From the NCBI GenBank assembly GCA_016184445.1, contig JACPCT010000283.1, forward strand, positions 1 to 10,071: 10,071 bases of DNA. The letters are read 5' to 3'. The notes below the pieces were generated by a model. That model was not told where the DNA came from and did not search any database. It was given only the letters and a program-made list of their open reading frames with translations. A program made the translations under genes and the position numbers. This document shows positions 1 to 7,483 of the stretch, piece by piece. The stretch's first letter is position 1. The number at the start of each line of letters is the position of its first letter. The DNA is from Candidatus Tectimicrobiota bacterium. Lineage in GTDB: Bacteria; UBA8248.

Positions 1-402
1 GCGGAACTTGCCGTCGATGAGGGCGACGGTGGGGCAGTTCATCACCCCGTGGAAGCCCGCCCCGGCCAGCCGGTCCACGAAGCGCGCCATGTCGCGGGTG
101 GGGTCGGCTCCCAGCACCCCCGCGACGACGGGGCACTCCTTCACCACATTCAGGATGGAGCGCTCGCCCAACTCCAGGGTGATGGCGTTGGCGTCACCGA
201 TGGGAAGATAGCCGGCCATGGAACTCAGGCCCTGCATCCGGAAGTAGGCCAGGTTGAAGGTGCTCACCAGGTCGGCGCCGCCCCGGGCGGCGAACTTGGC
301 CGTGATCCCGCTCCCGCAGAGAGCGTCGTAGATGGCCCTCCCCGCCCGGCGCTCGGCGCGAAGCCGGGCGACCACCTCATCCCGTGTGAATTTTCCGGCC
401 AC
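1..402 (-). CDS. Phosphoenolpyruvate hydrolase family protein (Tm-1 C-domain-like TIM barrel), N-terminal 134 residues, partial
   Basis: The reading frame opens with GTG at 402-400 and stays open to the window edge, so the C-terminal half is missing. The start is decided by a strong Shine-Dalgarno AAGGAGG (413-407) four bases upstream. Recognisable family motifs are GSGITAKFAARGGADL (residues 30-45), YFRMQG (53-58), GYLPIGDANAI (64-74), PVVAGVLGADPTRDM (91-105) and NCPTVALIDGKFR (122-134). These match the conserved blocks of the PEP_hydrolase/IGPS-like TIM-barrel family, which in plants and fungi is fused behind a UPF0261/Tm-1 domain and in bacteria often sits beside a separate UPF0261 gene. 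The biochemical activity of the family is poorly established; the name comes from structural similarity to PEP-utilising TIM barrels. A UPF0261 partner might lie beyond position 1. It is on the same strand as the upstream operon but separated by 346 bp and a hairpin, so it is probably transcribed from its own promoter. Confidence 0.85.
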   Translation of the reverse strand, partial: MAGKFTRDEVVARLRAERRAGRAIYDALCGSGITAKFAARGGADLVSTFNLAYFRMQGLSSMAGYLPIGDANAITLELGERSILNVVKECPVVAGVLGADPTRDMARFVDRLAGAGFHGVMNCPTVALIDGKFR

Positions 403-406
403 GGCT

Positions 407-413
407 CCTCCTT
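407..413 (-). promoter_or_regulatory. Ribosome binding site of the PEP-hydrolase-family gene
   Basis: AAGGAGG on the minus strand is a full consensus Shine-Dalgarno, four bases (AGCC) before the GTG start at 402. It is what fixes the otherwise ambiguous start. It lies partly inside a small inverted repeat (TCCTT-GGG-AAGGA, 421-409) that could mask it in the mRNA. Confidence 0.75.
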
Positions 414-518
414 CCCAAGGACCTCCCCAACGATTTCCGCGCCTGGGCCCAAGCCATAAATCCACAATGACCAGCTAAAACATTAGAAAAACATGTTCAT
501 GCAACTGAAAATAAACGT

Positions 519-549
519 ATTTTACCCTAAAGTTAAAGTAAAACATCAA
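519..549 (-). promoter_or_regulatory. Candidate promoter of the PEP-hydrolase-family gene
   Basis: On the minus strand TTGATG (549-544) and TAAAAT (524-519) resemble sigma-70-type -35 and -10 boxes (4/6 and 5/6 matches). The 19-base spacer is longer than ideal. They lie in the only AT-rich stretch of the window, about 115 bases before the GTG at 402. The location is a stronger argument than the hexamers. Other hexamers in the same AT-rich stretch could serve instead. Confidence 0.3.
520..543. repeat. Short inverted and direct repeats in the AT-rich island
   Basis: TTTTAC (520-525) and GTAAAA (538-543) form a perfect 6-bp inverted repeat with 12 bases between. Inside it the hexamer TAAAGT is repeated in tandem (528-533 and 534-539). 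The arrangement falls between the candidate -35 and -10 boxes, where an operator would be expected. In AT-rich DNA such short repeats can arise by chance. Confidence 0.4.
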
Positions 550-628
550 GCCTATAGCGGCCAACGCTTCCCTGCGGCTACCCGAGGGCGGTTGCGGGAG
601 GCAGGACCGGTATGGGAGAATTCGGGGT

Positions 629-646
629 AGCCCCTGCGAAGGGGCT
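629..646. repeat. Small hairpin AGCCCC-N6-GGGGCT
   Basis: A perfect 6-bp inverted repeat (629-634 and 641-646) with a six-base loop, located between the large hairpin at 676-733 and the AT-rich island. No T-run follows on either strand, so a terminator role is not supported. It may be part of the 3' end of the upstream transcript. Confidence 0.35.
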
Positions 647-675
647 GTATCCGTTGTCCGAGCGATTTCCCTCTT

Positions 676-733
676 GTGGCCCCGTCCGCCCGAGCCGCTC
701 CGCCCCCTCCAGGGCGGGGCGGCACGGGGCCAC
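676..733 (-). terminator. Long GC-rich hairpin after the NYN gene, possible transcript end
   Basis: GTGGCCCCGT (676-685) is perfectly inverted in ACGGGGCCAC (724-733). The stem continues inward, after one bulged base, with CCGCCC (686-691) against GGGCGG (717-722), giving a stem of about 16 bp. The loop contains a further small pairing (701-705 with 712-716). It starts 15 bases after the stop codon of the NYN gene, where an operon terminator would lie. Reading on the minus strand no U-run follows (the sequence is purine-rich); a short T-run (735-738) follows only on the plus strand, where no gene needs terminating. It could therefore be a mRNA-stabilising 3' hairpin or a factor-assisted terminator. 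Confidence 0.5.
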
Positions 734-748
734 TCTTTTGCTCCTTCT

Positions 749-1636
749 CTACTCCTCCGGAGCCGAAGCCTTACTCTTCACAGAGGCTTTTCTTCTGCTA
801 CGCCGCCTCGCCGCCGGGGCGCTGTGGACCGGGGGCACGGCGGGGGCCTCCCTCCCGTTGCCCCCCTCCCCGTTGGCGCGGCCGCCCCCCAGCCCGGTGA
901 CGATGTAGCTTCCGCTCCGCTCGTCCTTGCGCAGAGACACCAGCCCGCCCCGCTGGGCGTCCTCCAGCAGGTCGCTGAAGGTCCGGTAGCCGTGCCCCCG
1001 CTCGGTGAAGGAGGGGCGCTTGCGCTTCATCGTTTCCTTGACGATGGAGGACCAGAGGATGCCTACGTTCTCGCGCTGGAGGGCGTCCAGCGAATCCAGC
1101 AGCAGACCGAAGGCCTCGCGCTTCTGCTTGGGCAGATCGGAGGGGATGCGGGGGTGGGCGGCCTCGGGGGCCTCCAGGTCCTCGTAGAAGATGAATTCGT
1201 CGCAGTTCGAGACCAGCAGCTCCGAGGTCGAGTCCTTCATCCCCAGCCCGATCACGTGCTTGCCGTTCTCCTTGAGCTTGGACACCAGGGGGGAAAAATC
1301 ACTGTCGCCCGAGGCGATGACGAAAGTGCTTATGTGCCCCTTGGAGTAGCACATGTCCATGGCATCCACGACCAGCCGGATGTCGGCCGAGTTCTTCCCC
1401 GTCAAGGACCGCCGCGGAATCTCCACCAGCTCGATGCCCGCCTCGTGGAGGGCGCCCTTGTACTTGGCGAAGCGGGACCAGTCGCAGTAGGCCCGCTTCA
1501 TCACCACCTTGCCCTTCTCCACGAGCCGGGCGAGCACCCGCTCGATGTCGAACTCCTCCTGGCCCGACCGGGTGAATCCATGGGCGAGGTTCTCGAAATC
1601 AATGTACAGGGCGATCTCTTCGCTCCGCTCTGCCAT
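749..1636 (-). CDS. NYN/LabA-like (DUF88) putative ribonuclease with C-terminal OST-HTH/LOTUS-like domain
   Basis: The 295-residue product (counted from ATG at 1636) has an N-terminal NYN domain of the PIN-like nuclease fold. Counting from the alternative ATG at 1642, the acidic motifs are YIDFENL (Asp15), NSADIRLVVDAM (Asp87, Asp93) and ASGDSDFSPLV (Asp113, Asp115), the metal-binding set of this family. Residues about 172-252 resemble an OST-HTH/LOTUS domain, with a typical conserved GYRTFSDLLEDA segment (218-229), thought to bind RNA. The tail is low-complexity, Gly/Ala-rich, then strongly basic (RRRSRRK). NYN-LOTUS proteins are presumed RNases or RNA-binding regulators; the substrate is unknown. 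I prefer the ATG at 1636 over 1642 because GAGAGG (1649-1644) is 7 bases from the former and only 1 from the latter. It follows the BatA-like gene after 92 bases, so it may be co-transcribed or have its own promoter. Confidence 0.88.
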   Translation of the reverse strand: MAERSEEIALYIDFENLAHGFTRSGQEEFDIERVLARLVEKGKVVMKRAYCDWSRFAKYKGALHEAGIELVEIPRRSLTGKNSADIRLVVDAMDMCYSKGHISTFVIASGDSDFSPLVSKLKENGKHVIGLGMKDSTSELLVSNCDEFIFYEDLEAPEAAHPRIPSDLPKQKREAFGLLLDSLDALQRENVGILWSSIVKETMKRKRPSFTERGHGYRTFSDLLEDAQRGGLVSLRKDERSGSYIVTGLGGGRANGEGGNGREAPAVPPVHSAPAARRRSRRKASVKSKASAPEE

Positions 1637-1728
1637 GCTCATCCCTCTCAGGGCGTCCGTCGGGCGGCCGCCAGCGCGGCTTCGGCCTCCCCATCCCTAC
1701 CACAGCAGCGGAAGGCAACGAAACCCCT

Positions 1729-3867
1729 CTAGATGTGGTCAGCCAGCATCCCCTCCACCACCAGCAGCCCGGCGAGGAAGAGGAAGAGGAGCGGTCCCAG
1801 ATCCGTCCGCCCCTCGACGGACCGGGCGGGGTTGCTCTCCCCTGCGCGGATGGCGCTGAAAGCCAGCTGAACCCCCGGGAGCCGCTCCCGCAACGCGGAA
1901 TCGCTCAGGGGCTCCAGATCCCCTTCGGAGGCGGGCGGGTTCACGGCGAGGATCTGGGGGGGCCCCTCGGTGAAAAGGACCTGATAGAGGCCGGCCTGCC
2001 CGGTGCGCTCGAAGCGCCCCTGCCGCGCCGGCGGAGCGGATCGCTCCTGCGCCGCCGGGGCGCCGGGCCGGGAGGGCGGCTGGGAGCTTTCCAGGCGGAG
2101 GGTGATTTCCTCGCCGCGGGGGGTGCGTATCCTCACGGCCTCGTCCCGCCCGGCGGCCGCGGGGCTCACCTCCAGGGGCTGCCCCGCGTCGAGAGACATG
2201 GAGGCCGTCCCTTTCGCCCGGCCGCCGAGGAAATCCACCAGCCCCCGCGCGAAGGGCACGAAGACCGGATGGACCGGGAGGTCCCCCCAGTCGCGGTCGC
2301 AACTCGAGGCCCACACGGCGGCCCTCCCGCTCCCCCGCGGCCCCGCCACCAGGAGAGGGGTGCCGTCGGCCAGGGTGAGCAGGGACCTCGCCGGGCCGAT
2401 CGGCGACAGCGGGAAGATCTTGCCCACCCGCACCCGCGAGAAGAACCGCCCGGGGTTCCGCCCCAGCGTCGAGAAGACCGGATGATCCTGCAGTTCCAGC
2501 GGGACCGCCGGATGCCCGGGCGGGCTCAGGGGCCGAGGCCCCCCGATGACGGCCGGCAGCCAGCCGCCGCCGGGCAGGGAGCGGGCCGCCAGGTCCCCTC
2601 CCGCCAGGAGGAACCCGCCCCCGTTCTCGACGAACCGGCGGAGCGACTCCGCTGCCCGGGCGGGCCACTGCCCCACGTTGCAGGCGGCGACGAAGTCGTA
2701 GTCCTCCCACCTCACCTTCGCCAGCTCGTAGAAGGCCACCACATCCACCAGCATGGGGGAATCGCCGCCCGGCGGGGAGGCGCGGAGGGCGGAAGCCAGG
2801 TAGAACGTGTCGCTGTCCAGGAGCCCCCGCTGGGGGTCCCCGTCCACGAGCAGGGCACGGATCTGCTGCCCCATCGAGGCGGCGAAATAGCGCCGGTTGG
2901 TCGTCTCCAGGGCGTCGGGCCCCAGCTCCACCCGGCCGAGCAGGACCCCCTTCTCGGGCGCCCGGATGCGGAAGCTCGTGCCGCCGTCGGCCCCGGGCTC
3001 CAGCGCCAACTCCGCCGTGGCCACCCTCTCCTCCCCGACGAAGAGCGAGACCGGCACCCGATCCTTGCGTGTGTTGCCCCGGTTCACGATCCGCGCGGCA
3101 ACGCTGAAGGGGGCCCCCGCCCGGGGCGGCCAGGGGCGCAGGGTGAGCGACGCGAGCACCACGTCATCGGTCCCCGCCTCGGGCGCCACGCGGACCATCT
3201 GGAGCTGGGTATGGGGCGTCAGCCGGCGCAGCCCCTGGACGCGCACCTGATCCCAGTCCCCCCGGGCGAAGTCGCTGAACACCATCACCGTCCGCCGGTC
3301 GGCCGGGACGTTCAGGCTCTCCAGGGCCCGCCGGACCGCCTGGGCCGGGTCGCCCGCCGCGTCGGTCTGGCCGATGGCGGCGAGGCGGGCGAGAGCCTGA
3401 TCCCGGCGCTGGATGGCGGGCGGCCCCTCCACCCGCTCCTCCACCGTCGCCAGGACCGTCACCCGATCCGACGACGACAGATCCCGGACCAGCCGGTCGG
3501 CGGCCTTCCGGGCTGCCTCCAGGCGGGTTTCGCCCGCCGCCCGGTAGGCCATGCTCCCCGAGTTGTCCAGGACGATCACCAGATGGAGCGGCGACCAGGA
3601 GCTCCCGGACTCCCCGCCCGCCATCTGCAGGAGGGGCCGCGCCGAGAGAAGCACCACGATCGACACCGCCGAGACCCGCAGCGCGAGGAGGATCCAGTTG
3701 CGGAGGCGGCTGCGGGTCGTGAGCCTGCGCTGGGTGCGCAGGAGGAATTCGAAGGTGGGCAGCTTGTGCCGGCGGACGAGCCGCCGCCGGAGCAGGTGGA
3801 TGAGTATGGGCAGGAGAACCAGCCCCATGCCCCAGAGCAGGACGCTATGGAAGAACTGAAATCCCAC
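1729..3867 (-). CDS. BatA-like membrane protein with VWA, CARDB-like and amidotransferase-like domains
   Basis: 712 residues from GTG at 3867. The N-terminus has the aerotolerance-regulator (BatA) pattern: a hydrophobic segment (about 7-26), a basic loop with LPTFEFLLRTQRR (36-48), and a second membrane segment (about 58-80). A von Willebrand A domain follows (about 95-230) with MIDAS motif DNSGS (Asp101, Ser103, Ser105) and a downstream FSDF (Asp199). Residues about 231-330 are beta-rich and resemble a CARDB/Ig-like domain. Residues about 336-550 resemble the class I amidotransferase-like fold (LLVDGDPQRG, then GGGFLLAGGD), with no catalytic cysteine visible where one is expected, so it is probably non-enzymatic. 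A last hydrophobic segment (about 690-707) ends the protein. The start lies 9 bases after the DUF58 stop, with a G-run RBS directly after that stop, implying coupling. Bat proteins act with MoxR ATPases at the inner membrane; the exact role here is unknown. Confidence 0.88.
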   Translation of the reverse strand: MGFQFFHSVLLWGMGLVLLPILIHLLRRRLVRRHKLPTFEFLLRTQRRLTTRSRLRNWILLALRVSAVSIVVLLSARPLLQMAGGESGSSWSPLHLVIVLDNSGSMAYRAAGETRLEAARKAADRLVRDLSSSDRVTVLATVEERVEGPPAIQRRDQALARLAAIGQTDAAGDPAQAVRRALESLNVPADRRTVMVFSDFARGDWDQVRVQGLRRLTPHTQLQMVRVAPEAGTDDVVLASLTLRPWPPRAGAPFSVAARIVNRGNTRKDRVPVSLFVGEERVATAELALEPGADGGTSFRIRAPEKGVLLGRVELGPDALETTNRRYFAASMGQQIRALLVDGDPQRGLLDSDTFYLASALRASPPGGDSPMLVDVVAFYELAKVRWEDYDFVAACNVGQWPARAAESLRRFVENGGGFLLAGGDLAARSLPGGGWLPAVIGGPRPLSPPGHPAVPLELQDHPVFSTLGRNPGRFFSRVRVGKIFPLSPIGPARSLLTLADGTPLLVAGPRGSGRAAVWASSCDRDWGDLPVHPVFVPFARGLVDFLGGRAKGTASMSLDAGQPLEVSPAAAGRDEAVRIRTPRGEEITLRLESSQPPSRPGAPAAQERSAPPARQGRFERTGQAGLYQVLFTEGPPQILAVNPPASEGDLEPLSDSALRERLPGVQLAFSAIRAGESNPARSVEGRTDLGPLLFLFLAGLLVVEGMLADHI

Positions 3868-3876
3868 GGCGCCCCC

Positions 3877-4803
3877 CTATTTCGCCTTGGCCCGCCAGGC
3901 CAGGAAGCGGACCATGCCCCGGTCCAGCGGCTCGGCGGTGGAGAGGAGCACGTAGTCGATCCCCTGGGAGCGGCAGCGCTCGCGGGTCCCGTCCAAGAAT
4001 TCCTGGAGGAGACCCAGGTAGGGACTCTTCACGACCTCGCACTCCACCGTCACGTTGCGGTCGGTCTCCACGTCCTCCATCCGGGCCAGCCCCTCGAAGG
4101 GGAACTCCAGCTCGGCCGCATCCAGGATGTGGAAGACGATGACGTCGTTCCCCTTCAGGCGGAGCAGGCTCAGCCCCCGGGCCACCGCCGCGGGGTCGTC
4201 GAGCAGGTCCGAGACGACGATCACCATGCCCCGCCGCCGGAGGCCCTCCGCCAGCCGCTCGAGCGAGCGGGCGATGCCCGTGCCCCCCGAGGGGCGCTCG
4301 GCGTCCAGAGCGGCCAGGATGCCCGTGAGGTGGCCCCGCACGGCCTTGGCGGGCAGCATCTGCTCGTCCGACTCCCGGCTGAGCATGAGCCCCACCGCAT
4401 CGGACTGGCGGAGAAGGAGGTGGGCCAGCGAGGCGCTCAGGGTGGCGGCGTACCCCCACTTGGTCAGGGAACCCTCGCCGTAGTTCATCGATCCGCTGGC
4501 GTCCACCACGAAGTGGGCGCGGAGGTTGGTCTCGTCCTCGTACTGCTTGACGAGGTAGCGGTCGAACTTCCCGAACGCCTTCCAGTCGATGTGGCGGAGC
4601 TCATCGCCCGGGGAGTAGGCCCGGTGCTCCTCGAACTCGACGCTGAAGCCCCGGGCGCGGCTGCGGTGGATGCCGCTCATCAGGCCCTCCACCACATGGC
4701 GCGCGCGCAGCTCGAGGCTGGAGATGCGCGCCACGACGGAGGGATCGAAGAAAGCCGAGACCCCCGTGCGGGTGTCCTCCTTGGAGGAGAAGAGCGCGCT
4801 CAC
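3877..4803 (-). CDS. DUF58 domain protein with VWA-type MIDAS
   Basis: 308 residues from GTG at 4803, which overlaps the MoxR stop as GTGA. This start is chosen over upstream ones because the 77 codons before it are only an out-of-frame reading of MoxR. The DUF58 signature is clear: [18 protein letters not shown] (57-74), then LVKQYEDE (84-91), then a VWA beta-strand and MIDAS DASGS (Asp101, Ser103, Ser105), with Thr175 and VSDLLDD (Asp199) as likely further MIDAS elements. There are no evident membrane segments, so it is probably cytoplasmic or peripheral. DUF58 proteins are almost always encoded beside a MoxR ATPase and are thought to be its adaptor or substrate-recruiting partner. The gene sits between MoxR and the membrane-bound BatA-like gene, fitting a role linking the two. 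Confidence 0.93.
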   Translation of the reverse strand: MSALFSSKEDTRTGVSAFFDPSVVARISSLELRARHVVEGLMSGIHRSRARGFSVEFEEHRAYSPGDELRHIDWKAFGKFDRYLVKQYEDETNLRAHFVVDASGSMNYGEGSLTKWGYAATLSASLAHLLLRQSDAVGLMLSRESDEQMLPAKAVRGHLTGILAALDAERPSGGTGIARSLERLAEGLRRRGMVIVVSDLLDDPAAVARGLSLLRLKGNDVIVFHILDAAELEFPFEGLARMEDVETDRNVTVECEVVKSPYLGLLQEFLDGTRERCRSQGIDYVLLSTAEPLDRGMVRFLAWRAKAK

Positions 4804-5849
4804 TCCGCCTCCGCCTCGGCGGGAGGCGTCACCGTCTCGAGCAGCCGGCCGATGAGGCTCATCGGGTTCAGGCCCTCGGCCTGGCCCCGGAAATTGACCA
4901 GGATCCGGTGGCGCAGCACCGGCTCGGCGAGCGCCCGCACGTCCTCGATGGAGGCGGCGTAGCGGCCTCGCAGCAGGGCCCGGGCGCGCGCGCCCAGGAT
5001 GAGGTACTGGCTCGCCCGGGGCCCGGCCCCCCACTCGACGAACTCGCGGACGAAGGAGGGAGCGTTCGCGTCGGTGGGCCGGGAGGCCCGCGCGAGCGAG
5101 ACGGCGTACTCCACCACGTAGGGGGCGGCTGGGACCCGCCGCACCAGGTCCTGGAAGGCGAGAATCTGGGAGTCGTCCAGGACCTTCTCCAGGACGGGCT
5201 CGTAGTCCGAGGTGGTCTGGGCCACAATCGAGGTCTCTTCCTCGAAGGTCGGGTAGTCCACCCCGATCTCGAACATGAAGCGGTCGAGCTGCGCCTCGGG
5301 CAGCGGGTAGGTGCCCTCCTGCTCGACCGGGTTCTGGGTGGCGAGGACGAAGAAGGGCGGCTGGAGGGAGTGGGTCTGGCCGCCGGCGGTCACCCGCTGC
5401 TCCTGCATGGCCTGGAGGAGCGCCGCCTGGGTCTTCGGAGGGGTGCGGTTGATCTCGTCGGCCAGGAGGATCTGGGTGAAAACGGGCCCCCGGATGAAGC
5501 GGAAGACCCGCCTCCCCTCGGCCGATTCGTCGAGGATGTCGGTGCCCGTGATGTCCGAGGGCATGAGGTCCGGCGTGAACTGGATGCGGTTGAAGTCGAG
5601 CTGGAGCACCTGGGCCAGGGTGCGGATGAGGAGGGTCTTGGCCAGGCCCGGGACGCCCATCAGGAGGCAGTGGCCCCGCGAGAGAAGCGCGATCATCACC
5701 AGCTCGATGACCGAGCTCTGGCCGATGATCACCTTCCGCACCTGCGCGATGATCTGATCGCGCTTGCGGCCGATCTCGCGGGCCACCTCGACGTCCACGG
5801 CGCCCATCGGGCGCTGCTCCACCATCTGCTCGCTGCGGCTTTCGTCCAT
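4800..5849 (-). CDS. MoxR-family AAA+ ATPase
   Basis: 349 residues from ATG at 5849. An upstream in-frame GTG at 5858 is rejected because AAAGG (5862-5858) is 8 bases from the ATG but overlaps the GTG. Numbering from the ATG: Walker A GVPGLAKT (65-72), the [10 protein letters not shown] segment after it, Walker B LLADEINR (128-135, Asp131 Glu132), sensor 1 ATQNP (170-174), and the EAQLDRF arginine-finger region (186-192). A C-terminal lid domain with the [17 protein letters not shown] segment (about 276-290) completes the family pattern. Length is usual for MoxR. These ATPases act as chaperone-like remodellers with VWA-domain partners in assembly, metal insertion or stress response. Here the partners are the DUF58 and BatA-like genes immediately downstream. 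The gene begins 12 bases after the TPR/peptidase stop. Confidence 0.96.
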   Translation of the reverse strand: MDESRSEQMVEQRPMGAVDVEVAREIGRKRDQIIAQVRKVIIGQSSVIELVMIALLSRGHCLLMGVPGLAKTLLIRTLAQVLQLDFNRIQFTPDLMPSDITGTDILDESAEGRRVFRFIRGPVFTQILLADEINRTPPKTQAALLQAMQEQRVTAGGQTHSLQPPFFVLATQNPVEQEGTYPLPEAQLDRFMFEIGVDYPTFEEETSIVAQTTSDYEPVLEKVLDDSQILAFQDLVRRVPAAPYVVEYAVSLARASRPTDANAPSFVREFVEWGAGPRASQYLILGARARALLRGRYAASIEDVRALAEPVLRHRILVNFRGQAEGLNPMSLIGRLLETVTPPAEAEAE

Positions 5850-5857
5850 TCGCTCCA

Positions 5858-5862
5858 CCTTT
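5858..5862 (-). promoter_or_regulatory. Ribosome binding site deciding the MoxR start
   Basis: AAAGG on the minus strand begins on the last base of the upstream TGA stop and lies 8 bases before the ATG at 5849. A second purine block (GGAG) sits 3 bases from the ATG. The geometry favours this ATG over the GTG at 5858 and suggests that ribosomes ending the peptidase/TPR gene reinitiate here. Confidence 0.55.
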
Positions 5863-7483
5863 CAGCGTCTTTGGAGGGCGCGGGCGGCCTCGCGCTCGCG
5901 CTGGGCCTTCTGCTTATCCCCGGCCTTCTCATAGAGCGCCGCCAGGCGCTCGTGGACCAGGGGGATGAACGGATTGATATGAAGCACCTCCTCCCACGAC
6001 TTGAGCGCGGCGGCGAGGTTGCCCCCGAGCTCGTGGGCCATCGCCCGGTGGATGTAGGAGGTGGCGTAGTCGGGGTCCACATCAAGCGCCCGCTGGATGT
6101 GGTGGAGCGCCTGCTCGGGCTGCCCGGCCTGGAGCTGGAGCCGCGCGATGCGGTTCAGCAGGGGCTGCGAGTAGGGCTCGTCCCGGAGGGCGCGCGTGTA
6201 CTCGATGAGCGCCGCCTCCATCCGGCCCGTTACCGACAGGCGATCCCCCAGCCGCATCCTCCGCCGGGCGACGGCGTTCTTGAGGGCTTCCAGGTCGGCG
6301 GCGTTCTCATCCACCGGCCCGGTCGGCTTGAGGCGGAAGCGCTGCACCTGGGCGCCGGGGCGGGGGCGCAGCGGCCGGCGCTTGAGCTCCTCCTTCCGCT
6401 TCTCCTCGAAGCCGCCTCCGGCGCTTCGGTCTTCGCGGGGGCCGGAGCCTCCTTGGCCCGCCCGATGGCGCGCAGCGCTTCGGCGAGGCCTTTCTTGCCG
6501 CCCCGGCGCTGGATGAATTCGGCGGCGCTCGCGGCCTCGGCGTAGGCCAGTTGCACGTCGTCCGGGGTGTCCAGGTAGATGAGGCTCGGCTCCATCCGCT
6601 GGAAGGGGATGAACGTGTTGGTCTCCCGGGCCGGGGCGAGAAGCATCTCCTCGCCAGGGTGCAAGTAATCGTCCCCCAGCCCGCGCCAGCGCCTCTCCAG
6701 GTACTTGGCGATCCCCTCGTGGAGCCAGATGGGGGTCCGGTTCTTGGTGCCCACCACGATGAGGTAGTGGACGTACTCGTGCGAGGCGGTGTCGAGCCAG
6801 CGGTAGCCCCGGAGAAGGGCCCCCGGCGAGAGCATCATGATCTTGTTGAACTTGCAGATGCCCACCGCCCCCTTCCCCTCGATTTCGGTCTGGGAGAGGG
6901 TCGACGCCTTGTTGAAGCGGGAGGCGTCGGTGAACACCTCGACCCGGACAGGACGGGACGGGCGCACCCCGAGCTCATCCCCGAGGACGCGGTAGGAGGC
7001 CTCGAGGGTCTCCACCAAGTAAGGCATGAGCACGGCGTCGGAGGGGTCGTGCCAGATCTCGAAGTGGGGCGTGCGGTGGACCTTGAAGCCCTCGACCGCG
7101 GCCTGGGACTGCCGCACGTGGAGGCGCAGCTCCAGCCACTCGCTGTCTCCCGCGCGCTTGCGCAGCGCCGAATCCAGCCGCTCGATGGACTTCGAGAACT
7201 CCCCCTTCAAATAGAAGATGGAGCCCTCGAGGCCCTCCCACTCGGGCAAGCCGGGCTTCTCGGCCTTCAATCGCGCGAGAAGGCGCTCGGCCCCCTCGAG
7301 GTTCCAGGCGCGGAGCTCGTCCACCACCTGGGCGTAGCCCTCCGGGCGGACGACCTCCTGGGCGGGACGCACCGGCCGCGAGAGGGTGTGGGCATAAGCC
7401 GGAACGGAGAGGCCGACGGCCAGCCCGGCGGCGAGGGCGAGGACCGCCGCTCCGCCCGCCCATGCACGGATTCTTCTTCTCAT
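5862..7483 (-). CDS. Secreted peptidase MA-like metallopeptidase with C-terminal TPR repeats, interrupted by a frameshift
   Basis: The gene starts at ATG 7483 (overlapping the upstream stop as ATGA) and its true end is the TGA at 5864-5862; the two halves are in different frames. The first half (about 356 meaningful codons; frame formally closes at 6230) has a signal peptide with basic start, hydrophobic core and a VPAYA-H cleavage site near residue 31. It then has about two helical TPR-like hairpins (45-130) and a gluzincin domain with the zinc motif HEYVH (235-239) followed by WLHEGIAKYLE, whose Glu256 is the probable third ligand. The second half, read from about 6413 down, has a charged linker and about four TPR units ending in EREAARALQRR. 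Joined, the protein would be about 539 residues. It is probably exported and acts in the periplasm or on the cell surface; the substrate is unknown. Its position before MoxR ties it to that module. If the frameshift is real, the TPR domain is lost. Confidence 0.8.
6409..6441 (-). other. Apparent -1 frameshift site in the peptidase/TPR gene
   Basis: Upstream of here the peptidase frame gives a natural Pro/Ala-rich linker (EAPAPAKTEAPE); after it the same frame becomes Arg/Ser/Pro-rich nonsense to the stop at 6230. The frame one base back gives FEEKRKEELKRR and then clean TPRs. One missing base would restore the gene. The segment contains a run of five C (minus strand, 6441-6437) and GGAGGCGGC, both error-prone. 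No canonical slippery heptamer is evident. Confidence 0.75.

Larger units (their letters stand above)
403..748. other. Intergenic region with AT-rich island and GC-rich hairpins
   Basis: I see no convincing gene in these 346 bases; the short plus-strand frames here are out-of-frame, low-complexity products of GC-rich sequence. The right part (629-733) is GC-rich and holds two inverted repeats. The middle (about 457-556) is sharply AT-rich compared with the rest of the window and contains short repeats and promoter-like hexamers for the minus-strand gene that begins at 402. The part next to that gene (403-456) is the presumed leader with its ribosome binding site. Confidence 0.7.

Noticed and set aside
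264-467. A minus-strand 67-codon ORF starting at ATG 467
   Set aside because: It overlaps the PEP-hydrolase-family gene in another frame; the GTG frame at 402 has a consensus ribosome binding site and conserved family motifs.
1637-1728. Possible promoter or terminator in the 92-base gap before the NYN gene
   Set aside because: No convincing -35/-10 pair and no hairpin with U-run; only a weak GGCCG/CGGCC pairing is present.
674-1732. A 352-codon plus-strand frame antisense to the NYN gene
   Set aside because: It runs through the hairpin and antisense to the conserved Asp motifs; composition is low-complexity and no motif is seen.
1735-4962. A 1075-codon open frame on the plus strand antisense to the BatA-like, DUF58 and MoxR genes
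   Set aside because: It is antisense to three well-recognised genes, crosses their boundaries, and its product is Pro/Gly/Arg/His-rich without any domain. Strong GC bias at third positions keeps the complementary frame free of stops.
4804-5034. N-terminal extension of the DUF58 protein to an upstream start at 5034
   Set aside because: The added 77 residues are an out-of-frame reading of MoxR, Gly/Pro/Arg-rich; the GTGA overlap start at 4803 gives the normal family N-terminus.
4908-6545. A 545-codon plus-strand frame antisense to MoxR and the peptidase/TPR gene
   Set aside because: Same GC-driven shadow effect; the opposite strand carries unmistakable Walker, sensor and TPR motifs.
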